64,000 bases of DNA. It comes from Sporolactobacillus kofuensis (lineage in GTDB: Bacteria > Bacillota > Bacilli > Bacillales > Sporolactobacillaceae). A program made the position numbers and the translations under genes. The stretch spans positions 140,144 to 204,143 of the forward strand of contig NZ_JAMXWN010000005.1 in assembly GCF_024125425.1 (NCBI RefSeq), in the 5' to 3' direction. Shown in pieces: positions 31,383 through 42,064 of the stretch. Below the pieces are notes generated by a model. It was not told where the DNA came from. It did not search any database and was given only the letters and a program-made list of their open reading frames with translations. The stretch's first letter is position 1. Every line of letters starts with the position of its first letter.

Positions 31383-31562
31383 ATGGTCGAGACAAGGGTT
31401 CGGAAGAATGAATCGATTGAAGATGCGCTGAGACGCTTCAAACGGTCGGTTTCTAAATCCGGTACATTAGCGGAAGTTAAGAAACGGAGAAATTACGAGA
31501 AACCGAGTGTTAAGCGTAAGAAAAAATCTGAGGCTGCGCGTAAGAAACGCCGCAGATACTGA
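31383..31562 (+). CDS. rpsU: 30S ribosomal protein S21
   Basis: The 59-residue, strongly basic protein joins the platform of the 30S subunit. It reads [20 protein letters not shown] at the start, then [33 protein letters not shown] and ends in RRRY, matching S21 throughout. GGAGGGAGG stands about ten bases ahead of ATG 31383. yqeY follows after 14 bases, the usual pairing. Confidence 0.98.
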   Translation: MVETRVRKNESIEDALRRFKRSVSKSGTLAEVKKRRNYEKPSVKRKKKSEAARKKRRRY

Positions 31563-31576
31563 GAAGGAGTTTTAAC

Positions 31577-32020
31577 ATGAGCCTTGTTGATCGTCTGACT
31601 ACAGATATGAAACAAGCGATGAAAGCGAGGGAGAAAGCACGTCTCTCGGTGATTCGCATGATTAAAACATCACTGCAGAATGAATCGATCAAGCTAGGTA
31701 AACCGTTGTCGGAAGACGAGGCACTGGCAGTTCTAACCCGAGAGCTTAAACAGAGGAAAGACTCCCTCCAAGAGTTTAAGAATGCAGAGCGACAAGATCT
31801 TGTTGATGAAGTCGCTGTAGAAATTGCAATTGTTCAATCTTACATGCCGGAACAACTTTCCGAACAGGAAGTTGAAGCGCTTATAGATGAAACAATTTCT
31901 GAGGTTGGTGCTGTCTCAAAGGCTGATATCGGCAAAGTGATGAAAGCAGTCATGCCGAAGGCTAAAGGCCGGGCGGATGGCAGCATGATCAATAAAATTG
32001 TGCGTGAAAAATTAAATTAA
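31577..32020 (+). CDS. yqeY: GatB/YqeY domain protein
   Basis: The 147-residue all-helical protein is related to the tRNA-binding tail of amidotransferase subunit GatB. Typical stretches are [28 protein letters not shown]-like ([18 protein letters not shown]) and the C-terminal [20 protein letters not shown]. Its function in the cell is not established. AAGGAG lies ahead of the ATG and the gene is cotranscribed with rpsU. Confidence 0.93.
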   Translation: MSLVDRLTTDMKQAMKAREKARLSVIRMIKTSLQNESIKLGKPLSEDEALAVLTRELKQRKDSLQEFKNAERQDLVDEVAVEIAIVQSYMPEQLSEQEVEALIDETISEVGAVSKADIGKVMKAVMPKAKGRADGSMINKIVREKLN

Positions 32021-32027
32021 TTTACAG

Positions 32028-32067
32028 AAGCTCTGTTTGTTTTATCATGCAAACAGAGCTTTGTTTT
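32028..32067 (+). terminator. Terminator of rpsU-yqeY
   Basis: A 12-pair perfect stem, AAGCTCTGTTTG with CAAACAGAGCTT, then TGTTTT. Confidence 0.85.
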
Positions 32068-32141
32068 CATAGGAACTATTTGTAAGTTTTCGCATGTTTT
32101 GTTTTGATTATGAATAGGACCATATTAAAGGGGATGAATTG

Positions 32142-33146
32142 ATGGGATTAGATGCATCAACAGTTAGTGTTTTAATTATTGCTGCTCTTCTTATTATTGC
32201 TCTTGTGATTCTTTTTACATTTGTTCCGGTCATGCTTTGGATCTCTGCATTATCATCCGGTGTAAGGATTAGCATTTTCACGTTGATTGGTATGCGGCTG
32301 AGACGTGTGGTTCCAAGGCGCGTTATTGATCCTTTGATAAAAGCGACGAAAGCAGGACTTGATTTGCATACAAACCAATTAGAAAGCCACTATTTGGCTG
32401 GTGGTAATGTAGATCGGGTCGTGAATGCATTAATCGCAGCACATCGAGCAAATATTGCATTGACCTTTGAACGTGCGGCAGCCATTGATCTTGCCGGCCG
32501 AAATGTATTGGAAGCAGTACAAATGAGCGTTAATCCAAAAGTCATTGAAACACCGTACATTGCCGGAGTTGCGATTAACGGTATTGAAGTGAAAGTTAAA
32601 GCGCGAATTACTGTACGTGCCAATATCGACCGACTCGTCGGAGGAGCAGGCGAAGAGACGGTTGTTGCTCGGGTTGGTGAAGGGGTTGTCAGCACGATTG
32701 GTGCTTCGCACACGCATAAAGATGTTTTGAAAAATCCGGACACGATCTCGAAGACCGTTTTGGAGAAAGGCTTAGATGCCGGGACCGCTTTTGAAATTCT
32801 CTCCATCGATATTGCCGATGTGGATGTTGGTAAGAACATAGGGGCATTTCTGCAGACGGAGCAAGCTGAAGCAGATAAGAATATTGCACAAGCAAAAGCT
32901 GAAGAACGTCGAGCAATGGCTGTGGCAAACGAGCAAGAAATGCGTGCACGTGTCGAAGAGATGCGTGCCAAAGTTGTAGAAGCCGAATCGGAAGTGCCGC
33001 TTGCGATGGCCTCAGCACTTAAGTCAGGAAAACTCGGCGTTATGGATTACATGAATTACAACAACATTAAAGCTGATACAGAAATGCGTCATTCATTTGG
33101 CAAAGAAAATAATAATGATAACACCTCAGGTGATGAGTACAAATAA
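32142..33146 (+). CDS. floA: Flotillin-like protein FloA
   Basis: The 334-residue protein is a bacterial flotillin that scaffolds membrane microdomains. An N-terminal hairpin-like hydrophobic segment (about residues 8-35, ending [14 protein letters not shown]) is followed by the PHB/SPFH domain (about 70-220). A coiled-coil, E/A/R-rich stretch ([20 protein letters not shown] onward) and [20 protein letters not shown] close it. ATG 32142 has AAGGGG eight bases ahead. The NfeD partner yqeZ, next to floA in Bacillus, is not here; a short NfeD-type gene is at 58428. Confidence 0.95.
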   Translation: MGLDASTVSVLIIAALLIIALVILFTFVPVMLWISALSSGVRISIFTLIGMRLRRVVPRRVIDPLIKATKAGLDLHTNQLESHYLAGGNVDRVVNALIAAHRANIALTFERAAAIDLAGRNVLEAVQMSVNPKVIETPYIAGVAINGIEVKVKARITVRANIDRLVGGAGEETVVARVGEGVVSTIGASHTHKDVLKNPDTISKTVLEKGLDAGTAFEILSIDIADVDVGKNIGAFLQTEQAEADKNIAQAKAEERRAMAVANEQEMRARVEEMRAKVVEAESEVPLAMASALKSGKLGVMDYMNYNNIKADTEMRHSFGKENNNDNTSGDEYK

Positions 33147-33180
33147 CTATTAAAGTCTATAGAAGGGAGGGTGGAACGAA

Positions 33181-33633
33181 GTGTCTTTTTTATGGATTAT
33201 CGGAGTTGTTATCTCAATGCTATTTTACGTTGCAAAATCAGTTGAGAAGCAAAACGCTCAAGAACGAGAAAGGCGTCAGCGTAATCGAAAGTTGTCCACC
33301 CGATCAACGCCTTCTACTCCTGCTCATAGGGATTCCTTGGATCAGCAGCGTCAACATTCGACATCGGTTACGGGGCAGAGGTATAGTAACTCGGCGCCTG
33401 TTGAAAATGTCTGGATGAAGAAATATAAAGAGACTGCTGAGCGAATGAACAAAACCGAGCAAGCAACAGCGATCGGAGAATCACGGACGGCTATCGCTCA
33501 TTTACACGCAAACGACGTGATGCGTAATCAATTAAGAACTCGAGCAACTCTTCGCCAAGCTTTTATCTTTTCGGAATGTATTGGGAAACCGCGTGCGCTT
33601 GAACCACATCGTGTTTTCTCACGAAAAAAATAG
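33181..33633 (+). CDS. Unassigned single-pass membrane protein
   Basis: The 150-residue protein is not recognised. It has one N-terminal membrane helix (FLWIIGVVISMLFYVAKSV), a long basic, Arg/Gln/Ser-rich middle that looks disordered, and a C-terminal patch ATLRQAFIFSECIGKPRALE that looks like a conserved short motif. It occupies the place of the B. subtilis yqfB gene after floA, but I cannot confirm homology. GTG 33181 follows GGGAGGGTGG. Codon use looks like that of its neighbours, and it ends in its own terminator. Confidence 0.6.
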   Translation: MSFLWIIGVVISMLFYVAKSVEKQNAQERERRQRNRKLSTRSTPSTPAHRDSLDQQRQHSTSVTGQRYSNSAPVENVWMKKYKETAERMNKTEQATAIGESRTAIAHLHANDVMRNQLRTRATLRQAFIFSECIGKPRALEPHRVFSRKK

Positions 33634-33654
33634 CTCATGATCATAGAATAGAAG

Positions 33655-33687
33655 AGCCGCAGCAAACGGATGCTGCGGCTTTTTTCT
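33655..33687 (+). terminator. Terminator after the floA-linked membrane gene
   Basis: A 10-pair stem, AGCCGCAGCA with TGCTGCGGCT, followed by TTTTTCT. Confidence 0.9.
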
Positions 33688-33710
33688 GTTTTTATAACGT
33701 ACACGAAAAG

Positions 33711-33822
33711 ACGCAAGATAGCTGCGGGAACCCGTTGATCCGAGCTAGTGGAGATCCGTAGATCTTTAATTGAACGAAGAGACTCCTGATCGTCCGCAGT
33801 AAGCATACAACCGAAGCATAAC
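33711..33822. repeat. Interspersed repeat, degenerate copy 3
   Basis: GACGCAAGATAGCTGCGGGAA, then GAGATCCGTAG, GAAGAGACTCCTGATCGTCCGC and CCGAAGC line up in order with the blocks of the fuller copy at 59796. The 33634-33926 interval contains nothing else I can name. Confidence 0.4.
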
Positions 33823-33926
33823 ATGGACTGGACACGGTTTTGGTCCAGTTTTTCTAAAATCAAAATGATTCGTAGTGCTACCCGGCATGTATTTTTCATA
33901 AGTTGGTAGAGAGGTGGAGAGCGATC

Positions 33927-34208
33927 ATGAAAAAATGGAATGCTCAATTAAAAAGATGGTTTGCAGAGGTGTCCAACATACCAGAGGATGTTGTGCTGGG
34001 TGTGCCGCGCATGACCTTAATTGGTCAATTCCGACTCTCCATTGAAAATTACAAGAGCGTACTCGCTTTTTCGAATACAGAGTTGAGACTTGCGCTTAAT
34101 GAAGGCGAACTTCATATCGCCGGTGAAAACTTTGTCCTTGAAACAATTTTGGAGAAGGAAATCGTGCTTCAAGGGCGAGTGAATGATGTTCGATTCGTGA
34201 ATGAGTGA
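33927..34208 (+). CDS. yqfC: Sporulation protein YqfC (YabP/YqfC family)
   Basis: The 93-residue protein belongs to the small beta-rich YabP/YqfC family found in spore formers. Motifs are IPEDVVLGVPRMTLIGQFRL, YKSVLAFSNTELRLALNEGE and a closing GRVNDVRFVNE. In B. subtilis yqfC and yqfD are sigma-E genes; no convincing sigma-E promoter is visible here. ATG 33927 lies nine bases after GAGGTGG. yqfD follows 15 bases later. Confidence 0.9.
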   Translation: MKKWNAQLKRWFAEVSNIPEDVVLGVPRMTLIGQFRLSIENYKSVLAFSNTELRLALNEGELHIAGENFVLETILEKEIVLQGRVNDVRFVNE

Positions 34209-34223
34209 AGGGAGTTCGGCGGC

Positions 34224-35435
34224 TTGAGACATACAAATCACATAAAGGGCTATCTAAAAGTTGAGATTATTGGAAATGATCCTGAACGTTTTATCCGGCA
34301 TTGCGTTCGAGAGCGGATAAAGATGTGGCAAATTACGCGGAAAAATGAGACAACCCTTATATGTTATGTGGAACTTATCGATTCGGATACTTTGCAAAAA
34401 GGCTTGAAGGAAACAAATTGCCGCGTACACATTCTTGAAAAGTCCGGTATCCCTTTTTTTATAAAAAAAATTCAAAAGCGATTAGGGATTGTTGCTGGTA
34501 TCCTGTTTTTTGTTGCAATGCTACTGCTCTTATCTAATATGGTCTGGTCAATTAATGTGGATGGCGCTGATGCCAATCTTGAGGAACAAATTCGCACGAT
34601 TCTTAAGCAAAATCATTTATACGAAGGTTCACTTGATTTTTTTGTCCCGGACACGAATCAACTGGAAAATGCGCTGACTACAAAGTTGACGAAAGTGACC
34701 TGGATCGGTGTGTCTCGAGAAGGGACAACCTATCATGTTAATGTTGTACAGAAAAAATATCCAAAACCACGAAAAGTTACAGGGCCGCAAAATCTCGTTG
34801 CCACAAAACAAGCTATTGTTCAACGCCTTTTCGTGGAAACCGGACAACCTGTGGTAGAAAGCGATCAGTTTGTCAAAGCAGGACAACTTTTGGTTAGTGG
34901 GGTCATTGGCAATGATAAGACTGTCTCGTTTGTCTCGGCAAAAGGTCAGGTCATTGGTGAGACATGGTATCATTCTGAGACTCAAATCCCATTGGTTAGT
35001 CAATATACACTATATACTGAGCAAAGTTATCAAAAATATCGCTTACGCTTTTGGCATCTTTCCGCACCACTGTGGGGATTAAAAAAGAAGCCTTACACCA
35101 ATTATGATCTTGAAAAAGTAACGAAGCCAATTCGATTTCTGATTTGGCGAACGCCTTTCACTTATGTGACGGAAAAATATAGACAGAAAAAGATGATTAC
35201 CCGAACATTGACGATCAATGAGGCGACGGAAGAAGCCATTGACTCGTCGAATAAGAAATTATTAGCAAAGCTTCCGAAAAGTTCTAAAATTATAGAATCC
35301 ATCATTGATGAGAAAAAAGTAATTAAGGGAAAACTTTATGTGCGCAGTCATCAGGTTGTTCATGAAAATATCGCAAGAGCGCAGGCGATCAATAGGGAAC
35401 AAGTGAAGCGAAAAATAAATGAGAAAAAGGATTGA
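34224..35435 (+). CDS. yqfD: Sporulation protein YqfD
   Basis: The 403-residue protein of the sigma-E regulon is needed for normal sporulation in B. subtilis; its biochemical role is unknown. There is a cytoplasmic N-terminal part of about 85 residues, one membrane helix (RLGIVAGILFFVAMLLLLSN, about 87-106), and a large outer domain with WIGVSREGTTYHVNVVQKK and VFVEAGQ-type (LFVETGQPVVESDQFVKAGQ) segments. TTG 34224 is the start, following GGGAG. It is cotranscribed with yqfC and probably phoH. Confidence 0.9.
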   Translation: MRHTNHIKGYLKVEIIGNDPERFIRHCVRERIKMWQITRKNETTLICYVELIDSDTLQKGLKETNCRVHILEKSGIPFFIKKIQKRLGIVAGILFFVAMLLLLSNMVWSINVDGADANLEEQIRTILKQNHLYEGSLDFFVPDTNQLENALTTKLTKVTWIGVSREGTTYHVNVVQKKYPKPRKVTGPQNLVATKQAIVQRLFVETGQPVVESDQFVKAGQLLVSGVIGNDKTVSFVSAKGQVIGETWYHSETQIPLVSQYTLYTEQSYQKYRLRFWHLSAPLWGLKKKPYTNYDLEKVTKPIRFLIWRTPFTYVTEKYRQKKMITRTLTINEATEEAIDSSNKKLLAKLPKSSKIIESIIDEKKVIKGKLYVRSHQVVHENIARAQAINREQVKRKINEKKD

Positions 35436-35551
35436 TTGTATTGAGCGATTTTTGCAATAAAACGTAAGCGGGATAACGGATTGGAATTTAAGCGGTGACA
35501 TATGGTAAAATGATGTAAACATGAATGTTTTTTGAGGAGGACTCACTAAGC

Positions 35552-36511
35552 TTGCCAGAACGCCATTTATATAAAATTACCATAGATTGGGAAAATGGAA
35601 ATGAAGCGTTGATGCTTTTTGGACCGGGAGATGCACACCTAAAAGTCATTGAACAAACGCTTGGCCTCTCGATTGTCACTCGTGGAGGCTCGGTGAATGT
35701 ATCGGCGGAAAGTGAAGCAGACGCGCGCAAAGTAGAGCAGGTTTTAAAGGCACTCCTGAGTCTCATCAGACGAGGCATTTCTGTTTCCGGACGTGATACT
35801 GTCTACGCACTTAAGATGGCAGAAAACGGTCAATTAGATGCTTTTGGTGATCTGTATGAAACAGAAATTACAACCAACAGCAAGGGAAAGCCGATTCGCG
35901 TTAAGACCCTCGGTCAGAAACGCTATGTCGACGCGATACGGAAACATGATATGGTTTTTGCTATCGGTCCTGCCGGAACAGGGAAAACATATCTGGCCGT
36001 GGTCATGGCAGTCACTGCAATGAAAGCCGGAAAGATAAAGAGACTTGTCTTGACTCGTCCGGCTGTAGAAGCAGGTGAGAGTCTCGGCTTTTTACCCGGT
36101 GATTTAAAGGAGAAAGTAGATCCATATCTCCGTCCGCTTTATGACGCACTTCACGATGTGCTCGGATCGGAGCACACACTTCGACTGATTGAAAGAGGAA
36201 CTATAGAAGTGGCTCCACTAGCATATATGAGAGGCAGAACGCTTGAAGATGCCTATGTCATCCTTGATGAAGCGCAGAATACAACTCAGGAGCAAATGAA
36301 AATGTTTCTGACTCGTCTTGGTTTCGGTTCAAAGATGATTATTACAGGTGATGTCACACAAGTCGATCTTCCAAAAGGTAAGAAATCGGGCTTGAAGACG
36401 GCGAAGGAATTATTGGAGAATGTTGATGGCATATCATTTATCAATTTAAACCGTACTGATGTTGTCAGACATCCACTTGTACAGAAAATTATCGAAGCAT
36501 ATGGTGATTAA
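35552..36511 (+). CDS. phoH: PhoH-family ATPase/RNase-like protein
   Basis: The 319-residue P-loop ATPase is linked in the family to RNA processing together with YbeY, encoded downstream. There is an N-terminal KH-like part, then the nucleotide-binding core: FAIGPAGTGKTYLAV (Walker A), LTRPAVEAGESLGFLPGDL, and YVILDEAQNTTQEQMKMFL (Walker B). TTG 35552 is chosen: GAGGAGG at 35534-35540 is 11 bases ahead. An in-frame ATG at 35525 precedes that sequence and is less likely. Confidence 0.92.
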   Translation: MPERHLYKITIDWENGNEALMLFGPGDAHLKVIEQTLGLSIVTRGGSVNVSAESEADARKVEQVLKALLSLIRRGISVSGRDTVYALKMAENGQLDAFGDLYETEITTNSKGKPIRVKTLGQKRYVDAIRKHDMVFAIGPAGTGKTYLAVVMAVTAMKAGKIKRLVLTRPAVEAGESLGFLPGDLKEKVDPYLRPLYDALHDVLGSEHTLRLIERGTIEVAPLAYMRGRTLEDAYVILDEAQNTTQEQMKMFLTRLGFGSKMIITGDVTQVDLPKGKKSGLKTAKELLENVDGISFINLNRTDVVRHPLVQKIIEAYGD

Positions 36512-36606
36512 GAAGCCGTGAACATCTCATAACCGGTGATTACACGGAATTTGTTAGCGTTTCAGGTGTATGCCCGGCAAAGGAGACAAGTTGCGGAGGT
36601 AAACTA

Positions 36607-38754
36607 ATGATAACTCATCAACTAAAAAATAGAATGAAAGAGTTTGCGCTCACTTATCTTTCCGACTGGGGAATTGTACTAATTGTCGGTTTGATTTTGT
36701 ATGGACTTATGGTAGGAAGCGTCTTACCCAAGAATCCAAATGTAAAACTCCATGAGATTGCACCCAGTGATATTCAATCACCAATCGATACCGTTGATAC
36801 GCAGGCAACACAGGAAAAACGACAAGAAGCAATCGGATCGACGCCTTCGGCTTATGCATATAACAAAAATCTTGGGCTGATCCAGGTTGAAAAAGTTGGC
36901 GATTTGTTTGATACCATTGCTGCAGTGAAAAAAGATGACAAGATAACCAGCGACTCTCCGCAAGGCGCCATTGATCATGCAGTAAGCAGCATAGCCAATC
37001 GACTTGCCGATTCAGCTGATTCTAAGCTATCTCACAGTACATTATCAGCTCTTCTTACCGCATCCGACCATAACCTCCAGATTGCTGAGGATATTGCAAG
37101 CACAAGCATTTATGAAGCAATGAGCGATAAGGTGGGGTGGAATGATCTTCAGAGAGTACAAGATAAAGCATCGGCTCAGCTACCCTCTTCCGTATTAAAT
37201 GATCGGATTCGTAAGGCATTGAATGAAGTCCTTCACGCGTATATCACTGCGAACTATTCGTTTGATGCAAATGCAACAAAACTAAATAAACAAGAAGCCG
37301 CTCGGAACGTTGATAATGTTGTTATTCATCAAGGGGAAGTGATTGTAAAAAAAGGTGAGTTAGTGACCAATGATATGATCCGCCAACTTAAATTGGTCGG
37401 TTTACTTGATGAACATTTCAACATTATCCCTTTTATTGGATTATTACTCCTTATTGGATTTATCATGTTTATTTTTTGGTTTGAATATTATCGCTTTAGG
37501 GAAAAACATCCGAAGTATTCAGTGAAATTCTTGTATATTTATGCATTGATGTTTACCGGGGCAGCAACATTGATGAAGATCTGCAGTTTCTTGAGATTGA
37601 CCAACGTATCAGGGATCAGTTACTTAGTTCCACTTGCGATGGCAACACTGATCATTCGTATCCTTCTTAGCGAGCGTGTGGCGGTAGTCTCAGGCTTACT
37701 ACTCGCTCTTGTTGGTAGTATTCTTTATGGGATCAGTGCAAAGGCAGCCATATTTGATTCAAATATGGCGATCTATCTGTTGCTTTCATCGCTCTCAGGA
37801 GCACTTGTATTAAGAAAGCGGCAAGCACGACCGAAAATTATTCAGACCGGTGGCTCGATTGCTCTTGTCAATGTTCTTGTCGTTCTCTCGCTTTTGATGT
37901 TTCAGAATACGCCTTTTACCCTAATTAATACCAGCCTTTCTTTAGGCTTCGCAGCGATTTCAGGATTTATAGCAGTGATTCTGACAAATGGATTGATGCC
38001 GCTGTTCGAAACGGGATTCAGTATTCTATCGCCAATTCGCTTAATTGAGTTGTCCAATCCAAACCATCCGTTATTAAGAAAAATATTGATTGAGGCACCA
38101 GGGACCTATCACCATAGTTTGATGGTCGCTAACCTTGCAGAAAGAGCGTGCGGGGTCATTGGTGCAAATGGCCTACTTGCGCGTGTTGCGGCCTATTATC
38201 ATGATGTTGGGAAAACGAAACGTCCGAGATTTTTTGTTGAAAATCAAATGGACGGTGTGAATCCCCATGATAAAATTTCACCGCAACTCAGCCGTACGAT
38301 TATCATTTCACATCCTTATGATGGGGCGGATATCTTACGTGACTACCACATGCCTAAAGAAATTATCGACATTGCTGAACAGCATCACGGCACAACGTTG
38401 CTAAAATATTTCTACGTAAAGGCACAGGAGCAAAGTGAGAAACCGATTGATGAAAGTGAATTTCGTTATCCGGGTCCGAAAGTTCAATCAAAAGAAGCTG
38501 CAGTTGTAGAACTCGCAGATAGTATTGAAGCAGCTGTACGGGCCATGAAGAATCCAAATCCGGTTAAAGTGAATAACCTTGTGAAGAGCATTTTCAATGA
38601 TCGCCTTAGTGACGGACAATTTGATGAATGCGATATTACGTTAAAGGAGTTAAAAAGTGTAGAGAAATCGATAGATGAGACGCTAAGAGGCGTTTATCAT
38701 TCGCGTATTGAATATCCTAAAGACCTAAAAATGAAAAAGGTGAATACAAAATGA
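36607..38754 (+). CDS. pgpH: 7TM-HD cyclic-di-AMP phosphodiesterase PgpH
   Basis: The 715-residue membrane protein degrades c-di-AMP. After a first membrane helix (about 20-37) comes an extracellular 7TMR-HDED domain (to about 275). Seven hydrophobic segments (about 280-475) lead into a cytoplasmic HD domain: PGTYHHSLMVANLAERA, YYHDVGKTKRPRFF with the HD pair, IISHPYDGADIL and EQHHGTTL. All metal ligands appear present. GCGGAGG precedes the ATG by six to eight bases. The stop overlaps ybeY, and the order phoH-pgpH-ybeY-dgkA-cdd-era is that of Bacillus. Confidence 0.95.
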   Translation: MITHQLKNRMKEFALTYLSDWGIVLIVGLILYGLMVGSVLPKNPNVKLHEIAPSDIQSPIDTVDTQATQEKRQEAIGSTPSAYAYNKNLGLIQVEKVGDLFDTIAAVKKDDKITSDSPQGAIDHAVSSIANRLADSADSKLSHSTLSALLTASDHNLQIAEDIASTSIYEAMSDKVGWNDLQRVQDKASAQLPSSVLNDRIRKALNEVLHAYITANYSFDANATKLNKQEAARNVDNVVIHQGEVIVKKGELVTNDMIRQLKLVGLLDEHFNIIPFIGLLLLIGFIMFIFWFEYYRFREKHPKYSVKFLYIYALMFTGAATLMKICSFLRLTNVSGISYLVPLAMATLIIRILLSERVAVVSGLLLALVGSILYGISAKAAIFDSNMAIYLLLSSLSGALVLRKRQARPKIIQTGGSIALVNVLVVLSLLMFQNTPFTLINTSLSLGFAAISGFIAVILTNGLMPLFETGFSILSPIRLIELSNPNHPLLRKILIEAPGTYHHSLMVANLAERACGVIGANGLLARVAAYYHDVGKTKRPRFFVENQMDGVNPHDKISPQLSRTIIISHPYDGADILRDYHMPKEIIDIAEQHHGTTLLKYFYVKAQEQSEKPIDESEFRYPGPKVQSKEAAVVELADSIEAAVRAMKNPNPVKVNNLVKSIFNDRLSDGQFDECDITLKELKSVEKSIDETLRGVYHSRIEYPKDLKMKKVNTK

Positions 38755-39227
38755 CAATGACCATTGATATGCATGATGAAACAGGGGAAATTAATGAAGC
38801 AATTCAAGATAACGTCATTCGGTTGATTGATTATGCTGCAGATCAGCTGAATTTAGAAGGAGAAATTGAATGTTCGTTAACCTTTGTTGATAATGCAAAA
38901 ATTCAAGTAATTAATCGCGATTATCGTGGTATTGACCGGCCAACCGATGTTATTTCTTTTGCGTTGGAAGAAATGGAAGAGGATGAAGTACCGATTCTTC
39001 CGGAAGAAGGCGAGCCACGCGTGCTTGGTGATATTATTATTTCTATTGAACGGACACATGAACAGGCAGCCGAATACAACCATTCATTCGAAAGAGAACT
39101 GGGCTTCCTTGTTGTCCACGGGTTATTGCATCTTCTTGGTTATGATCATCAGACGAAGGAACAGGAAAAGGAAATGTTTGGTCTTCAAGAGAAGATACTC
39201 TCTTCATTCGGGTTAAGCAGGGAATAA
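38751..39227 (+). CDS. ybeY: Endoribonuclease YbeY
   Basis: The 158-residue zinc-dependent RNase matures the 16S rRNA 3' end and takes part in ribosome quality control. The metal motif is VVHGLLHLLGYDHQT (three His: HGxLHLxGYDH). Other marks are DRPTDVISFALEE and LGDIIISIERT. The ATG overlaps the pgpH stop (ATGA), so translation is coupled; an in-frame ATG at 38757 is an alternative. Confidence 0.96.
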   Translation: MTMTIDMHDETGEINEAIQDNVIRLIDYAADQLNLEGEIECSLTFVDNAKIQVINRDYRGIDRPTDVISFALEEMEEDEVPILPEEGEPRVLGDIIISIERTHEQAAEYNHSFERELGFLVVHGLLHLLGYDHQTKEQEKEMFGLQEKILSSFGLSRE

Positions 39228-39230
39228 AAA

Positions 39231-40917
<1,687 letters not shown>

Positions 40918-41067
40918 CAGGAAATCTAGAGGATAACGAATGATACGTTCATTTTTTTGATACGGAATCATCGGAAGCGGTCATGAATTGACAATCATTT
41001 CTTCACATGTTTTCTCGCTTTTCGTTAACGCTATAAGTGAGGAGAATTTATGGGAAGGATGAGAAAC

Positions 41068-41214
41068 ATGTTGGATCTTAGTTGGAAATTATTTTGTATG
41101 ACAGGAAGCATTGGTTCTTACCTTTTAGTTAAAGAGTTAGAGAAGGAGAAGGATGAAAGAAGCATTCAACATGATCAACGATTAACCGAAATGAAGGAAA
41201 ATACAGGAGCGTAA
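41068..41214 (+). CDS. yqzL: Small protein YqzL
   Basis: The 48-residue protein begins MLDLSWKLFCMTGSIGSYLL and ends in a charged E/K-rich stretch. The opening MLDxxWK and its place between era and recO match YqzL of Bacillus, a conserved small protein of unknown function. GAAGGATGAG precedes ATG 41068 by about eight bases; in-frame ATGs at 41050 and 41059 are less likely. Confidence 0.8.
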   Translation: MLDLSWKLFCMTGSIGSYLLVKELEKEKDERSIQHDQRLTEMKENTGA

Positions 41215-41252
41215 TGAATAACAGTTAAGAATTTGGGAAGTGAGTGATACAG

Positions 41253-42002
41253 ATGATGGCCAAGACTGAAGGCTTTATCATCCGTACAACTGATTACGGC
41301 GAATCAAATAAAATTGTGACGTTATATACAAAGGAATTCGGGAAAATAGGGCTAATGGCAAGAGGAGCAAAGAAGCCCAAGAATCCCCTATCCGCAGTGA
41401 GTCACGTTCTTTTTTACGGCCTCTGCCTATTTAGTAAGGGCAGGGGTCTTGGTACATTGTACCAAGCAGAGACATTAAATGCCTTTCGAACAGTTCGTGA
41501 AGATATTGAGAAGATGGGCTATGCGGCACTTGTCCTCGAGTTAACCGATCGCTTGACCGAAGAACGGCAGCCATCAGAGAGTATCTATCACTTGCTTCAA
41601 GCGATTCTTTTGCTTATGGACAAAGGGAAAGACCCTGCTGTTTTGGCTGCACTTTTTGCGATTAAAATGATGCCGCAAGCGGGTGTTGCTCCGGAACTTA
41701 CGCATTGCGTGCATTGCGGTCAAAAGAGGGACAACTATGCTTTTTCGATTATGAATGGTGGTTTTTTGTGTCAAAACTGCATACATACGGACGCGTATGC
41801 GATTCATCTCTCCCCGGTCGTTCAGAAATTATTGCCATTGATCCAATCCGTGCCTATGGAAAGAGTAGGAAGGATCAATTTAAAAGCAAAGACTATTGGC
41901 GAGATTGAATCAATCATATATGCTTATTATGAACAAAATGCCGGAATAAAATTGCGATCCAGACATTTTCTTGAGCAATTGTCCAAATTTCGAACAGAAT
42001 AA
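41253..42002 (+). CDS. recO: DNA repair protein RecO
   Basis: The 249-residue mediator helps load RecA onto SSB-coated DNA with RecF and RecR. It has an N-terminal OB fold (AKTEGFIIRTTDYGESNKIV, LMARGAKKPK), a helical middle, and a four-Cys zinc site (CVHCGQ and CQNC). The start may be ATG 41253 or 41256, or GTG 41244; ATG 41253 is chosen for its distance to GGGAAG. In B. subtilis glyQS follow; here ccpN comes next. Confidence 0.94.
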   Translation: MMAKTEGFIIRTTDYGESNKIVTLYTKEFGKIGLMARGAKKPKNPLSAVSHVLFYGLCLFSKGRGLGTLYQAETLNAFRTVREDIEKMGYAALVLELTDRLTEERQPSESIYHLLQAILLLMDKGKDPAVLAALFAIKMMPQAGVAPELTHCVHCGQKRDNYAFSIMNGGFLCQNCIHTDAYAIHLSPVVQKLLPLIQSVPMERVGRINLKAKTIGEIESIIYAYYEQNAGIKLRSRHFLEQLSKFRTE

Positions 42003-42064
42003 TGACTGGTTTTCGAAATCAGGACAAGTGTTAAAGGTTAAAAGATAGCTGGGAGGGGACTGCA

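Noticed and set aside
32390..32971. 193-codon minus-strand open frame
   Set aside because: Antisense to the SPFH domain of floA; composition (Ser/Ala/Thr/Arg) is typical of a shadow frame, with no start signal.
40918..41067. Weak hairpin before a T run after era
   Set aside because: Only a five-pair A/T-rich stem; too weak to call a terminator.
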